Origin: an uncultured Paracoccaceae bacterium
Lineage (GTDB): Bacteria > Pseudomonadota > Alphaproteobacteria > Rhodobacterales > Rhodobacteraceae
Direction: 5' to 3'
Assembly (NCBI GenBank): GCA_947496535.1
Contig: CANMDE010000001.1
Location: forward strand, 930,001-994,000
Length of the DNA: 64,000 bases
Of the stretch, positions 28,823 to 38,573 are shown piece by piece. Every line of letters starts with the position of its first letter. Positions within the stretch are counted from its first letter, which is position 1. The notes under the pieces are model-generated. The model saw nothing but the letters and a program-made list of their open reading frames with translations, had not been told where the DNA came from and ran no database searches. A program made the position numbers and the translations under genes.

Positions 28823-29248
28823 ATGGACAGTATAAAAGTAAGACGCATCATTCTTGTTACCGTATTAATGTCGGCGATTGGTGCGGTGATCGGGGTAGGT
28901 TTATTTCCTGCGAGCGATAACCGGGTGGTGTTGATCATCGCCGCATTTGGCGGCGCGGCTGTTGGCGGAACATGCAGCGCGTGGGCCTTTGGCTCTAGAG
29001 GTCGCAAAGGGTGGGCAAAGGCGTTTTTGGGCGGCTTGATGGCAACAGCAATTGGAGCGGCGGTCGGCGGTTTTTTCGTCTTTCCACAGTTCGAAGTTCT
29101 ACTCTTGGCGCCGGTATTTGTGGCAAGCGGGTTGCTTGAAGCTCCGCATCTTGGCTTAATTTGGTTGGCTCTAATGGGATTGGCGCAACTGGCGGTATTG
29201 TGGTTTATGCCGCGATCAAGCAGTTGGCCGAAACCCCGTCAGATTTAA
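28823..29248 (+). CDS. Small membrane protein of unknown function
   Basis: 141 residues from the ATG at 28823, which has GGGACGG five bases before it; the frame extends back to 28772 without a better start. Four hydrophobic segments are visible (about 8-27, 33-52, 61-84 and 90-130), rich in glycine and alanine as in small glycine-zipper membrane proteins (AFGGAAVGGTCSAWAFG, LMATAIGAAVGGFF). No family recognised. It ends with a 4-base convergent overlap with the J-domain gene. The preceding membrane gene is 107 bases upstream on the same strand. Confidence 0.65.
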   Translation: MDSIKVRRIILVTVLMSAIGAVIGVGLFPASDNRVVLIIAAFGGAAVGGTCSAWAFGSRGRKGWAKAFLGGLMATAIGAAVGGFFVFPQFEVLLLAPVFVASGLLEAPHLGLIWLALMGLAQLAVLWFMPRSSSWPKPRQI

Positions 29249-29880
29249 TCCTTCTCACGGAAATTTCGGCTCACCTTGATCTGATCCCAGGCCCAGACAA
29301 CCTCCGTCAGCTGTTCTTCCTGGCTGCGATCGCCACCGTTCATATCCGGGTGCAGCACTTTGATCAGCGCCTTGTAGGCCTTGCGGATTTCGGGCTTTGA
29401 CCAGTTATCCTGAGCATCCAGAATTTCCATCGCGCGTCGTTCCGTTGGTGGCAGCTTGCGGCCTACCGCAGCACCGCGACCGGGGTTCATGGTGGCGTTT
29501 TCGCCAAGCACTTGATGCGGGTCATCGACACCCAGACGCGCCCATGCCCGCTCTTCCGCGCTTTTCTTGAATGGCTTTGTCGGGCGATCCCAAACGCGAT
29601 CCTTGTCCATCTGCGCGGCCAATTCCGCCTCGGTCGTGGTTTCAAAGAAATTCCACTTCAGATTGTACTCGCGCACATGCTGCTGACAGAACCAGAAAAA
29701 GTCATCCAGCACGTCTGGTGATTTGGGCGCACGATACTTTGCAGGTTCTTCGCAGCCTTCATGGTCACAGACGCGGGTCGATGTCTCGGACGCGCCAGAC
29801 ATGCCACGACGCCCGCGTGGGTTCTTCTTCTTCGAACTCGACACCGACATGTCGAAACCAAAGGGATCATCTTTCTTCAT
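29245..29880 (-). CDS. J-domain (DnaJ-like) protein
   Basis: 211 residues from the ATG at 29880 (MKKDDPFGFDMSVSSSKKK); a start at 30006 would add an unlikely leader. The J domain is at the C-terminus: EILDAQDNWSKPEIRKAYKALIK, then the Hsp70-stimulating HPD in VLHPDMNGGDRS, and a last helix VVWAWDQIKVSRNF. The N-terminal part has a two-Cys, two-His-like element (CDHEGCEEPAKYRAP, FCQQHVREYNLKW) that may bind zinc. It is divergent from bolA, and this J-domain/bolA pair near cobS is kept in other alphaproteobacteria, where its role is not established. It would act as a DnaK co-chaperone. Confidence 0.88.
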   Translation of the reverse strand: MKKDDPFGFDMSVSSSKKKNPRGRRGMSGASETSTRVCDHEGCEEPAKYRAPKSPDVLDDFFWFCQQHVREYNLKWNFFETTTEAELAAQMDKDRVWDRPTKPFKKSAEERAWARLGVDDPHQVLGENATMNPGRGAAVGRKLPPTERRAMEILDAQDNWSKPEIRKAYKALIKVLHPDMNGGDRSQEEQLTEVVWAWDQIKVSRNFREKD

Positions 29881-29957
29881 GGTGCATCGTACCTTTCCGA
29901 CTCGGCCAACAGACTTTAAACATCCCAGCGTAAGATTGAAGAGGGCACGGAAAAAAA

Positions 29958-30209
29958 ATGATGCTGGACACGGAAATTCGCGCAGCGTTGAACACTCTTT
30001 CACCAACTCAGCTAGAGGTGATTAACGAAAGCGCACAACATAGTGGCCATGCCGGCGATGACGGGTCAGGGGAAAGCCATTGGCGGGTGATCATTGCAGC
30101 GGATGCTTTGGCCGATCTGTCGAGAATCGAGCGTCACCGCGCGATCCATACAGCCTTGGGAAAAGACATCATCGGGCGTATCCACGCCCTTGCCATTGAG
30201 ATCAGGTAA
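29958..30209 (+). CDS. bolA: BolA family protein
   Basis: 83-residue cytoplasmic protein of the BolA family; partners are monothiol glutaredoxins, with which BolA holds [2Fe-2S] clusters. Seen features are an N-terminal helix (EIRAALNTLSPTQLEVINES), a histidine-containing loop (QHSGHAGDDGSGESHWRVII) and the conserved histidine near SRIERHRAIHTALG, followed by the closing helix. A second ATG directly follows the first, and either may be used. It is divergent from the J-domain gene with a 77-base shared promoter region and abuts the DUF4177 gene tail to tail. Confidence 0.9.
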   Translation: MMLDTEIRAALNTLSPTQLEVINESAQHSGHAGDDGSGESHWRVIIAADALADLSRIERHRAIHTALGKDIIGRIHALAIEIR

Positions 30210-30605
30210 CTATTCTGCGGCCATGTCGTTGTCAGGCGACGTATCTTTTTGAACAGGGGGCTGCCTGCGTTCAGCAAGACGTTCTTCACCACTTTTTGGT
30301 GGCGCGACCGGGGCCTGCACCGGGGGAGACTTCACCGCCGGTTTCGCGGTGACTGTCGGCCCGGCAGCCGCGGATCTCTTGTTGCGGCGGAACACAAGCA
30401 CGTTTTGAAAGACAGTCGTCTTGCCCATGAATCCCTCACGCTCCTCGCTTGGCAGCGTATCTGCACGCAGATATTCCCACCCGCTTGCGGCAAGTTCGTT
30501 CATGGTCGTTTGTAAAGCGTTGGCAAAGCGATCTTCTGAGCTTTTGACGCCTTTGGCCTTCAGACCACGCTTTGGGGCTGGCACAACTTTATATTCATAG
30601 CTCAT
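30210..30605 (-). CDS. DUF4177 domain protein
   Basis: 131 residues. The N-terminal 75 residues match DUF4177 (SYEYKVVPAP, FANALQTTMNELAASGWEYLRADTLPSEE, and TVFQNVLVFRR), a small alpha/beta domain of unknown function. The remaining 55 residues are a Pro/Ala/Lys-rich low-complexity tail (VKSPPVQAPVAPPKSG), probably disordered. It stops one base after the bolA stop on the opposite strand. No membrane segment or signal. Family recognised, function unknown. Confidence 0.85.
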   Translation of the reverse strand: MSYEYKVVPAPKRGLKAKGVKSSEDRFANALQTTMNELAASGWEYLRADTLPSEEREGFMGKTTVFQNVLVFRRNKRSAAAGPTVTAKPAVKSPPVQAPVAPPKSGEERLAERRQPPVQKDTSPDNDMAAE

Positions 30606-30800
30606 CTGATTACCCTTCCGTATCCCCCGACTGTCTCTAGCAAGGACGCGTTACGGATGCAAAGGATTCGCGTTTTTGTGGGATCATTGGGCGGTCAGCC
30701 CCTGCCTGCACGCTACACAAGTGTTAACCAAATCTGACTAAACCACGCGCCGGTGCCCGACGTTTTGCCGACACTTATCCGACAATAATCGGCCCGTAAA

Positions 30801-32312
30801 TCAGAGGCCCAGCTTGGCCGAAACCATCTGATTGACTGCCGCCGGATTGGCCTTGCCGCCCGTTGCTTTCATGACCTGACCCACAAACCATCCCGCCAGT
30901 TTCGGGTTCTGCTTGGCCTTTTCGACCTGCGCAGGATTTGCGGCGATGATCTCGTCGACGGCCGTCTCAATCGCACCGGTATCAGTGACCTGCTTCATAC
31001 CTTCGGTTTCAACAACCTCGGCCGGATCGCGGCCCGTCGTGTAGCAGATTTCAAAGACGTCTTTGGCGATCTTGCCAGAGATATCACCGGATTTGATCAA
31101 CCCAATCAGCTCACCCAATTGTGCGGCGGAAACGGGGCTGTCTTCAATGGTGTGGTCTTCCTTTTTCAGGCGACCGAACAGTTCATTGATAACCCAGTTG
31201 GCAGCCAGCTTGCCGTCGCGCCCTTCGGCAACTTTCTCAAAATAAGCCGCATTGGCCACCTCAGCGGTCAGCACTGATGCGTCATAGTCCGAAAGGCCAA
31301 AGTCATTGATAAATCGCGATTTTTTGGCATCTGGCAGCTCGGGAAGTGAGGCTTTGATGTCGTCGACCCATTCCTGTTCGATCTCCAGCGGCAGAAGATC
31401 AGGGTCGGGGAAGTAGCGGTAATCATGCGCTTCTTCCTTCGACCGCATAGAGCGGGTTTCGTTCTTGTCGGGATCATAAAGCCGGGTTTCCTGAACAACC
31501 TCTTTGCCGTCCTCAATCAACGCAATTTGGCGGCGCGCCTCATATTCAATTGCGGCTTGGATGAAACGGGTGGAGTTCATGTTCTTGATCTCACACCGCG
31601 TACCGAGATGGCCAAAATCCTGAGTTTCTTGATATTTCTCGTAATCACCGGGCTTGCAGATTGATACGTTCACGTCTGCCCGCAGGTTGCCGTTCTGCAT
31701 ATTACCATCGCAAGTGCCGAGGTAGCGCAGGATCTGCCGCAGTTTCAGGATATAGGCCGCGGCCTCTTCCGGCCCGCGAATATCAGGGCGGCTGACAATC
31801 TCCATCAGCGCCACACCAGTCCGGTTCAGGTCCACGAATGACATATTCGGGTCCATATCGTGAATGGACTTACCCGCATCCTGTTCCAGATGAATACGCT
31901 CAATACGTACCAGACGGGCGGTTCCGTTGCCCATTTCGACAAGGACTTCGCCCTCACCCACGATAGGGTGGTAGAGTTGCGAGATCTGATAGCCCTGCGG
32001 AAGATCGGGGTAGAAATAGTTCTTGCGATCAAAGGCCGAAACCAGATTGATCTGTGCATTCAGGCCCAGACCGGTACGAACAGCTTGTGAGACACAGCCT
32101 TCGTTGATGACAGGCAACATGCCCGGCATCCCGGCATCCACGAATGCCACATTGCTGTTCGGTTCCGCGCCGAAAAGGGTAGAGGCCCCTGAAAACAGCT
32201 TTGCTTTTGTGGCAACCTGCGCGTGCACTTCGAGCCCGATCACAAGTTCCCAGTCGTTCTGGGCACCTGCGATCACTTTTGGTGCTGGTGCGTCATAGGT
32301 CAGGTCAAGCAT
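30801..32312 (-). CDS. gatB: Aspartyl/glutamyl-tRNA amidotransferase subunit B
   Basis: Subunit B of GatCAB, which converts misacylated Glu-tRNA(Gln) or Asp-tRNA(Asn) to the amide form in the cytoplasm. The ATG at 32312 ([16 protein letters not shown]) gives 503 residues, the family size; a frame back to 32462 adds 50 unlikely residues. The kinase-like core shows [53 protein letters not shown] and [20 protein letters not shown]; the C-terminal YqeY-like tail domain covers about 360-503. gatA and gatC are not in the window. Divergent from the lytic transglycosylase. Confidence 0.96.
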   Translation of the reverse strand: MLDLTYDAPAPKVIAGAQNDWELVIGLEVHAQVATKAKLFSGASTLFGAEPNSNVAFVDAGMPGMLPVINEGCVSQAVRTGLGLNAQINLVSAFDRKNYFYPDLPQGYQISQLYHPIVGEGEVLVEMGNGTARLVRIERIHLEQDAGKSIHDMDPNMSFVDLNRTGVALMEIVSRPDIRGPEEAAAYILKLRQILRYLGTCDGNMQNGNLRADVNVSICKPGDYEKYQETQDFGHLGTRCEIKNMNSTRFIQAAIEYEARRQIALIEDGKEVVQETRLYDPDKNETRSMRSKEEAHDYRYFPDPDLLPLEIEQEWVDDIKASLPELPDAKKSRFINDFGLSDYDASVLTAEVANAAYFEKVAEGRDGKLAANWVINELFGRLKKEDHTIEDSPVSAAQLGELIGLIKSGDISGKIAKDVFEICYTTGRDPAEVVETEGMKQVTDTGAIETAVDEIIAANPAQVEKAKQNPKLAGWFVGQVMKATGGKANPAAVNQMVSAKLGL

Positions 32313-32554
32313 TAAGAACTCCGCATTTGCGTTTCGAACCGCTTCTAAAACAGCAGAAGTAAGGGGACAAGTGGTTGCTTGGTTCGGAGGAGATAAGCCG
32401 TGCCGCGCAGGATCAAAAGGTTTCTGGCAGAGTTCATCTATGACAAATGGCCTGACATCCACAAAGCCCCAGTTTTAGGGGTCTTTTCCGCCGATTGTGA
32501 CCGCATCGATGAAATTTGTTGCACGATCATAGGTCTTTGGTCCCTATAGCGGTC

Positions 32555-33388
32555 ATGATAAAATCCAGAACCATCGTGGGGGCGATGTTTGGGATGCTGC
32601 TGGCAAGTACCGCCGTGGCGAACACCTTGGCCGAACGCCCCTTTTCCCGCGCCGACGCGGCGGCTCTTCGAACTGAAGCCGCGCTTGCCCAACTCGCCAC
32701 GACCCGACCTGCGGCCCGTCCACCCTATATGGTGCGCTATCCGGCGAAGATTGAAACACGCGAACCGACTGTACGACCGGTCGCCCGTGATGTGTTCCTT
32801 CCTGATGCACGGTGGGATTTCAAGGATGGCGGTCGCCTTTGGACGCGGGCCGCGATGTCAGCCATCGCCAGTCATGGCGACGGATTGGAAGACATCATTC
32901 CGCGCGATATCGACACATGGTGCCCCGCGTATACCGAAAACGGCGATGATGAGAGGCTGGCGTTCTGGGTTGGGATGATGTCGGCGCTTTCGAAACATGA
33001 AAGCACCTATAACCCGAGCGCTGTTGGCGGCGGAGACCTTTGGTATGGTCTGCTGCAGATCTATCCAGATACGGCCATGCGCTATGGTTGCCGCGCGACG
33101 ACCGGGGATGCATTGAAAGACCCGACCGAGAACCTCAGCTGTGCTGCCCGTATCATGGCAGTCACGGTGGCCCGTGATGAGGCTGTTGCTGTTCTGGATG
33201 GCCGCTGGCGCGGCGTTGCTGCGGATTGGGGTCCGATGACAAACCGCAGCAAGATCAGCGAAATGGCGGCTTGGACCAGCCAGCAAAGCTATTGCACGCC
33301 GATTGACAGTGTCAGGCCGGTTGCACGGCCTGCACCTAGTCAGGCTGTGACAGTTTCAACCATGACCGTGACGAACGCACCAGATTGA
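32555..33388 (+). CDS. Lytic transglycosylase-like protein (SLT domain)
   Basis: 277 residues from the ATG at 32555, which begins a signal peptide (MIKSRTIVGAMFGMLLASTAVA). After a low-complexity stretch of about 70 residues comes an SLT-type lysozyme-like domain (about 110-245): the catalytic glutamate is in ALSKHESTYNPSAVGG, followed by DLWYGLLQIYPDTAMRYGC and a later NLSCAARIM. Such enzymes cleave peptidoglycan glycan strands in the periplasm. Three to four cysteines in the domain suggest disulphides. Its 3' end overlaps the convergent acyltransferase gene by 53 bases. Confidence 0.85.
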   Translation: MIKSRTIVGAMFGMLLASTAVANTLAERPFSRADAAALRTEAALAQLATTRPAARPPYMVRYPAKIETREPTVRPVARDVFLPDARWDFKDGGRLWTRAAMSAIASHGDGLEDIIPRDIDTWCPAYTENGDDERLAFWVGMMSALSKHESTYNPSAVGGGDLWYGLLQIYPDTAMRYGCRATTGDALKDPTENLSCAARIMAVTVARDEAVAVLDGRWRGVAADWGPMTNRSKISEMAAWTSQQSYCTPIDSVRPVARPAPSQAVTVSTMTVTNAPD

Positions 33389-34205
33389 CGGTTGGCGCGT
33401 CGCGGCCACCCAAGGCAAGGGTCGCGCGGCGCAACATCTCGATACCGTCTTCCGAACTGCGCGGGATTGATGCGGCCGAGATCGGCTCACCCACTGTGAC
33501 ACGGAACGGTTGCCGCGATTTGTTCAGTGTTTCGTGGAATAGCGTGATGTCTCGCAGCGTCGGGTGGATCATGTCGAACAGGTAAAACAGCGCGGAATTG
33601 CGGGCCTGAATGTTGACCGGAATGACCGGCAGATCAAACTTGCGTGCAAGCATCGCAGCAGATGCCATCCAAGGTCTTTCAAACAGGCGCAGACCCCGGC
33701 GTTTGGCAAGACGACCGGATGGGAAAATAACGCCAAGGCGTCCTTCTTCTGTCGCGGTGCGCGTGTAACCCATTGTCTCGCGCGTTTTGGCGTGGCTGCG
33801 CAGTTCTTTGCGCCATTCGACGGGCGCGATCATCGTGTCCATTTGGGGGAAGACACGCAGGATGTCGCGGTTGGCGAAGAAGTACGCATCAGACCTGATT
33901 TTTGTGATCAAGTGGTTCAGAATGATTCCGTCAGCTATGCCAGTTGGATGATTTGCCACGATAAGCGCGGGTCCATGTGTGGGAATATGACCTAACCCAC
34001 TGCACTGGACTGTTTTGGCGAGTCGCTGCCCCATGTTGTCCATAATGGTGGCTGCAGGTTCGTGCTGCATATCGGAGGCAATGCTGACGGTCTTCTCATA
34101 CGCCAGCATTTTATGAAGGGTGAGGCGGGCAATACCGGTGCCGGGTCGCTTGCGGTAAAGCCACGGTGCGCGTTCGGCAATCAGTGGGTCGATAAGATGT
34201 TCCAT
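33336..34205 (-). CDS. Lysophospholipid acyltransferase family protein (PlsC-like)
   Basis: 289 residues. The acyltransferase signature is ANHPTGIADG (His86 to Asp92, the HX5D spacing found in the hemolysin/OlsA-like branch rather than the HX4D of PlsC), followed by NRDILRVFPQMD, a glycerol-binding block VIFPSGRLAKRRG and PVIPVNIQARNSALFY. No long membrane helix is obvious, so it is probably membrane associated. It would acylate a lysolipid-type acceptor; lyso-ornithine lipid and lysophosphatidic acid are both possible. Convergent overlap of 53 bases with the transglycosylase gene. Confidence 0.8.
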   Translation of the reverse strand: MEHLIDPLIAERAPWLYRKRPGTGIARLTLHKMLAYEKTVSIASDMQHEPAATIMDNMGQRLAKTVQCSGLGHIPTHGPALIVANHPTGIADGIILNHLITKIRSDAYFFANRDILRVFPQMDTMIAPVEWRKELRSHAKTRETMGYTRTATEEGRLGVIFPSGRLAKRRGLRLFERPWMASAAMLARKFDLPVIPVNIQARNSALFYLFDMIHPTLRDITLFHETLNKSRQPFRVTVGEPISAASIPRSSEDGIEMLRRATLALGGRDAPTVNLVRSSRSWLKLSQPD

Positions 34206-34651
34206 GGCTCATGAATGATCATGTTGGCGTAACGGTTCCACAAGATATTGACAAAAGTGGCGCAGGTGGCGGAATTTCGCGGATTTTTTAGGCAGTCGTC
34301 ACCTAACTCAATAGCCTCATTGTCATTTCTAAGGTTTCCGATGACAGCTTGGGGTTGTTGCTTGTTCTATTCAGAGCATCATGATTTCCTGTATCCTGAT
34401 CCTGTTTATTGCCAGTTTTCCGAACTGAATTGCCTCCATTGCAGAATGTGAACTCGGCTTCAAAGTTCATATTGTTCTATTGGCGTAGGGCGCGAAATGG
34501 ATTTTTTGGTCGAGTTTTGTATTGCTATGGCCGGCCTCTTGTGAGCCGCATAAATCAAGGAATTGGTCAAAAATACTTACCGGACTTGTTGCCTATGGGA
34601 AACTTTTCTTTTACGTCAGTCGTTATCGCCGCTTAAGAAGGAGACACCTCC
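34206..34651. promoter_or_regulatory. Upstream region of malate synthase gene
   Basis: 446 bases without a convincing gene; a 75-codon frame at 34409-34636 has no ribosome site or recognisable product. It should carry the promoter of glcB. A Shine-Dalgarno AAGGAG is at 34638-34643, 8 bases before the ATG. TGAACT (34449-34454) and AGTTCA (34464-34469) form a 6-base inverted repeat with a 9-base spacer, a possible operator. No clear sigma-70 hexamer pair was found. Confidence 0.45.
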
Positions 34652-36793
34652 ATGTCCGACCGGATTGATAAGAGTGGGCTGCACGTTGCAGCTGAATTAG
34701 CAACATTTATCGACGAACAGGCCTTGCCCGGTACGGGTGTTGCACCCGAGACATTTTGGTCCGGTTTTGCCGCCATGGTTCAGGACTTGATGCCCCGCAA
34801 TCGTGAGTATTTGGCTATGCGTGAGGAAATGCAGGGCAAGATTGACGCTTGGCATGTCGAGCATCGCGGGCAACCGCATGATCCCGCTGCTCATGAGGCG
34901 TTTTTGCGCGATGTTGGCTACCTCGTTCCTGAAGGTCCCGATTTCGCAATTGATACGGTTAATGTCGACCCGGAGATCGCCGAAATACCTGGCCCGCAGC
35001 TGGTGGTGCCGATCACCAATGCCCGCTTTGCCTTGAATGCCGCCAATGCACGTTGGGGTAGTTTGTATGATGCGCTTTATGGCACCGACGCCTTGGGTGA
35101 TTTGCCTGCTGGTGGCGGCTATGATGCGGAACGTGGCGCACGGGTGATTGCCTGGGGCCGCGCGCATCTGGATGCAGTAGTGCCACTGGCAGACGGCTCT
35201 TGGGCGGATGTCACGGAACTGCGTGTGTCAGATGGTTCGCTGTCGCCTGCCTTGAAAGACCCACAGCAGTTCGCAGGGTATAACGACACCCCAGACGCGC
35301 AGCCGGGTGAAGTTTTCCTGAAAGCCAACGGGCTACTGATCGACATCGTCGTTGATCCAAGCAGCACCATTGGTGCATCCGACAAGGCCGGGATTTCCGA
35401 TATTCTGCTTGAGTCGGCGATGTCGACCATCATGGATTGCGAGGACTCTGTCGCCGCGGTGGATGCCGAAGACAAGGTGCTGGCCTATGGCAACTGGCTT
35501 GGGCTGATGAAAGGCGATTTGGCCGAAGAGGTCAGTAAGGGCGGCAAGACATTTACCCGCGTTTTGAATGAGGATGTAGGCTTTACGGGGCCTGATGGCG
35601 GGAAGGTCACGCACAAGGGCCGCTCACTCATGCTGGTTCGTAATGTCGGGCACCTGATGACCAACCCTGCAATTCTGGACGCAGATGGCCATGAAATCGG
35701 TGAAGGGCTTATGGATGCCATGTGTACCACGCTGATTGCGATGCATGATTTGCAGCGGGACGGTGGGAATTCACTGCACGGGTCCGTTTATGTGGTGAAG
35801 CCCAAGATGCATGGGCCTGAGGAAGTTGCATTCGCGGTCGAAATTTTCGACCGCGTAGAGGAAATCCTTGGGTTGCCTGCCAATACCGTGAAATTGGGCA
35901 TCATGGATGAGGAACGCCGGACGTCGGTGAACCTCAAGGAATGCATCCGCGCAGCGAAGTCGCGGGTGGCGTTTATCAACACAGGCTTCCTTGACCGCAC
36001 AGGTGATGAAATTCACACCAGCATGGAAGCCGGACCGATGATCCCAAAGGGTGAGATGAAGAACTCTGCCTGGATTGCGTCATATGAGGATCGCAACGTC
36101 GATATTGGTCTGGCCTGTGGTTTGCAGGGCAAGGCGCAGATCGGCAAGGGCATGTGGGCCATGCCAGACCTGATGGCTGATATGCTGGAGGCCAAGATCG
36201 GGCACCCGATGTCCGGTGCAAACTGCGCCTGGGTGCCGTCGCCGACGGCGGCGACGCTGCATGCCACGCATTATCACAAAGTCGATGTGCTGGCGCGTCA
36301 GGCCGAGATCAAGGCGGGTGGCGCACGCGGCACCTTGGCTGATCTGTTGACTATCCCCGTTGCAGCATCGCCGGATTGGTCGGAGGACGCGATAACCCGC
36401 GAAATCGAAAACAATGCACAAGGGATTTTGGGCTATGTTGTTCGCTGGGTGGACCAAGGGGTCGGTTGCTCAAAAGTGCCTGATATCAATGACATCGGCC
36501 TGATGGAAGATCGGGCGACCTGCCGGATTTCGTCGCAGGCTCTGGCGAACTGGTTGCATCATGATGTGGTGACAGAAGCGCAGGTCATGGACGCGATGCG
36601 TAAGATGGCCGCCGTGGTGGACCAGCAAAATGCTGATGATCAGGCCTACCGTCCGATGGCTCCGAATTTCGATGGTATCGCCTTTCAGGCGGCTTGTGAT
36701 CTTGTTTTCAAGGGCCGTATTCAGCCTTCAGGCTATACAGAACCAGTGCTGCACCAGCGACGTCTGGAGTTGAAGGCGCAGCGGAATCATTAA
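34652..36793 (+). CDS. glcB: Malate synthase G
   Basis: Cytoplasmic enzyme condensing glyoxylate with acetyl-CoA to malate in the glyoxylate shunt and glycolate use; 713 residues, typical of the monomeric G form. Visible stretches include [30 protein letters not shown], split here as [15 protein letters not shown] and [11 protein letters not shown], the magnesium and glyoxylate-site region [51 protein letters not shown], and [20 protein letters not shown] strong ribosome site precedes the ATG. The next gene, 40 bases on, is GlcG-like, as in glc operons. No isocitrate lyase gene is in the window. Confidence 0.97.
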   Translation: MSDRIDKSGLHVAAELATFIDEQALPGTGVAPETFWSGFAAMVQDLMPRNREYLAMREEMQGKIDAWHVEHRGQPHDPAAHEAFLRDVGYLVPEGPDFAIDTVNVDPEIAEIPGPQLVVPITNARFALNAANARWGSLYDALYGTDALGDLPAGGGYDAERGARVIAWGRAHLDAVVPLADGSWADVTELRVSDGSLSPALKDPQQFAGYNDTPDAQPGEVFLKANGLLIDIVVDPSSTIGASDKAGISDILLESAMSTIMDCEDSVAAVDAEDKVLAYGNWLGLMKGDLAEEVSKGGKTFTRVLNEDVGFTGPDGGKVTHKGRSLMLVRNVGHLMTNPAILDADGHEIGEGLMDAMCTTLIAMHDLQRDGGNSLHGSVYVVKPKMHGPEEVAFAVEIFDRVEEILGLPANTVKLGIMDEERRTSVNLKECIRAAKSRVAFINTGFLDRTGDEIHTSMEAGPMIPKGEMKNSAWIASYEDRNVDIGLACGLQGKAQIGKGMWAMPDLMADMLEAKIGHPMSGANCAWVPSPTAATLHATHYHKVDVLARQAEIKAGGARGTLADLLTIPVAASPDWSEDAITREIENNAQGILGYVVRWVDQGVGCSKVPDINDIGLMEDRATCRISSQALANWLHHDVVTEAQVMDAMRKMAAVVDQQNADDQAYRPMAPNFDGIAFQAACDLVFKGRIQPSGYTEPVLHQRRLELKAQRNH

Positions 36794-36798
36794 TCGGT

Positions 36799-36818
36799 GA
36801 TGGGTGTGAACACCCATC
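36799..36818 (+). promoter_or_regulatory. Perfect hairpin between glcB and the GlcG-like gene
   Basis: GATGGGTG (36799-36806), loop TGAA, CACCCATC (36811-36818): 8 perfect pairs, 15 bases before the next ATG, with the Shine-Dalgarno AAGGAG right after it. There is no T run. It may protect the glcB message or set the expression ratio of the two genes. Confidence 0.5.
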
Positions 36819-36833
36819 CTAAAGGAGATCAAA

Positions 36834-37262
36834 ATGGCAGAGATTTCAGCGAGCAAAGCACGGACAATCATTCGTAAGGCGGTCGCCAAGGGCAACGAGA
36901 TGGGATTCAAGCCCCTGTCGGTTGTCGTGCTGGATGCGGGCGGGCATGTGAAGGCGTTCGAACGTGAAGACGATGCAGCGCCCGGTCGCTTTGGCATCGC
37001 ACATGGCAAGGCATATGGGGCGGTCATGCTTGGTATGGCTGGTACAGCGCAGATGGCCCGGGCCGAGCAGCAGGCTTACTTCATGGCGGCTGTGAATGGC
37101 GTCTATGGCGGGCAGGTTGTGCCGGTGCCAGGCGGAGTTCTGGTTCGCGACAAGAAGGGCGTTGTGATTGGCGCTGTGGGTGTCACGGGCGATACCTCAG
37201 ACAACGATGTGGTTGCCGCCATGGCCGGGCTAGAAGCGGCCGGGCTGACGGGCGAGGCCTAA
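36834..37262 (+). CDS. GlcG/HbpS family protein (DUF336)
   Basis: 142-residue small alpha/beta protein of the GlcG/HbpS family; HbpS of Streptomyces binds haem, while GlcG in glycolate operons has no settled role. Recognisable parts are SKARTIIRKAVAKGNEMG, LSVVVLDAGGHVKAFEREDDA, RFGIAHGKAYGAVMLGM, and VPVPGGVLVRDKKGVVIGAV. Following malate synthase G with a 40-base gap and a good ribosome site, it is probably in the same operon. Ends in a convergent 4-base overlap with the P450 gene. No signal peptide. Confidence 0.88.
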   Translation: MAEISASKARTIIRKAVAKGNEMGFKPLSVVVLDAGGHVKAFEREDDAAPGRFGIAHGKAYGAVMLGMAGTAQMARAEQQAYFMAAVNGVYGGQVVPVPGGVLVRDKKGVVIGAVGVTGDTSDNDVVAAMAGLEAAGLTGEA

Positions 37263-38461
37263 CCTAGCCGCAGATCGAGCCGTTTAAGGCCGTGGATACC
37301 GACCCGCCGGATGTATTCCGGCGGGTTTTTGTTTGCCAGTTTCAGTTCTGGAAAGCGGGTGAAGAGCTGGGTGATGGCAATTTGTGCCTCGGCCCGGGCG
37401 AGTTGCATCCCGAGGCAAACATGAGGACCGTGCCCGAAGCCCAGATGCGGGTTGGGGCGGCGGAGTGGTTCGAACTTTTGGGGGTCACCGAAACGCGCAG
37501 GATCATGGTTGGCGCCAATCAAGAGGGCCGCGACTTGCTCACCTTTTTTCAGAGAAATGCCCTCGAAAATAGTGTCTTGCTGTACGAAGTGCGGTTTCGT
37601 CATCATCACAGGTGAGAAAAAGCGCATGAACTCCTCGACCATGATCGGAAGCTGATCTGGATTGTTGCGCATCGTGGCCTGCGCGTCTGGATAGGTCAGT
37701 AAACCCCAGATGCCCATTGTGATCAGATGCACGGTCGTTTCGTGACCCGCGATGAAAAGCGTCACCACCATGGCGAGCAACTCATCATCGCTGAGCCGGT
37801 CGCCGGCATCTTCGGCCATGACCAGATCGTGGATCAGGCCCGGACGGGGGTTTTGCCGGACGCGGGTGAAATCATCCCTGAAATAGCGCATGATCCGCCA
37901 GAGGCCGGGAAAGCCGCGCAACATGCCGAGCGCGCTTGTTGGGCCGGAAAGAGGTGCAATCCATCGCGCGACGCGGTCGCGTTCATCCGTAGGAATACCG
38001 AGCAGATCGCAGATGGCCATCAATGGCAGTGGGCGGGTGTATTTTGAAATTATTTCAACGTCTTGTGACGGATCTATCTGATTGAGAAGTTTGTTGGCAA
38101 TCGTCTGTAATCGTGGGCGCATATCTTCAATCGAGGTACGCGCAAAAGCCTGATCGACCAACCCGCGCAGGCGTTTGTGTTGATCCCCATCAAAGCCCAG
38201 CATGTTCTGAAAGAGGGGTCGCATGAAGGGCGGAAAGAACCAGTATTTCTGGGCCAGCGTCTTGCCCGTCCCAATGGTCGGGTCGCGGGCGAAGACATCC
38301 GCGTTTTTCAACAAGGCACGCGCCGCCTGATCGGTCGTCGTCATCCAGGTTGGACCGACAATCGGGAGCTTGACCTGCACCAGCGGTGCATCTGCCCGCA
38401 TCTGCGCAAGTGTCGCAGTTGGATTGATCAGAAATTCAGGACTGCTTAAATCGTAACCCAT
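37259..38461 (-). CDS. Cytochrome P450
   Basis: Soluble bacterial class I P450 monooxygenase, 400 residues. Core motifs are all present: oxygen-activation I-helix LFIAGHETTVHL, the ExxR of the K helix in EEFMRF, and the haem loop FGHGPHVCLGMQLAR with the proximal ligand Cys349. No membrane anchor. No ferredoxin or reductase gene is adjacent, so electrons must come from partners encoded elsewhere. Substrate cannot be told from sequence; the CYP family number would need comparison. Divergent from the C26 amidohydrolase gene across 112 bases. Confidence 0.94.
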   Translation of the reverse strand: MGYDLSSPEFLINPTATLAQMRADAPLVQVKLPIVGPTWMTTTDQAARALLKNADVFARDPTIGTGKTLAQKYWFFPPFMRPLFQNMLGFDGDQHKRLRGLVDQAFARTSIEDMRPRLQTIANKLLNQIDPSQDVEIISKYTRPLPLMAICDLLGIPTDERDRVARWIAPLSGPTSALGMLRGFPGLWRIMRYFRDDFTRVRQNPRPGLIHDLVMAEDAGDRLSDDELLAMVVTLFIAGHETTVHLITMGIWGLLTYPDAQATMRNNPDQLPIMVEEFMRFFSPVMMTKPHFVQQDTIFEGISLKKGEQVAALLIGANHDPARFGDPQKFEPLRRPNPHLGFGHGPHVCLGMQLARAEAQIAITQLFTRFPELKLANKNPPEYIRRVGIHGLKRLDLRLG

Positions 38462-38573
38462 GACGAGCAGTTGGGCATCATGTGCGGTGCTGTCAATGTG
38501 GTTGTGCGCTGGCTGCTCTTTCGCTGGTTCGCCTAAGGCGTTACTTAAGGCTCAAACCATCAAAGGATTGTGA

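Noticed and set aside
34409..34636. 75-codon frame before malate synthase
   Set aside because: No ribosome site, no resemblance; region better read as promoter DNA.
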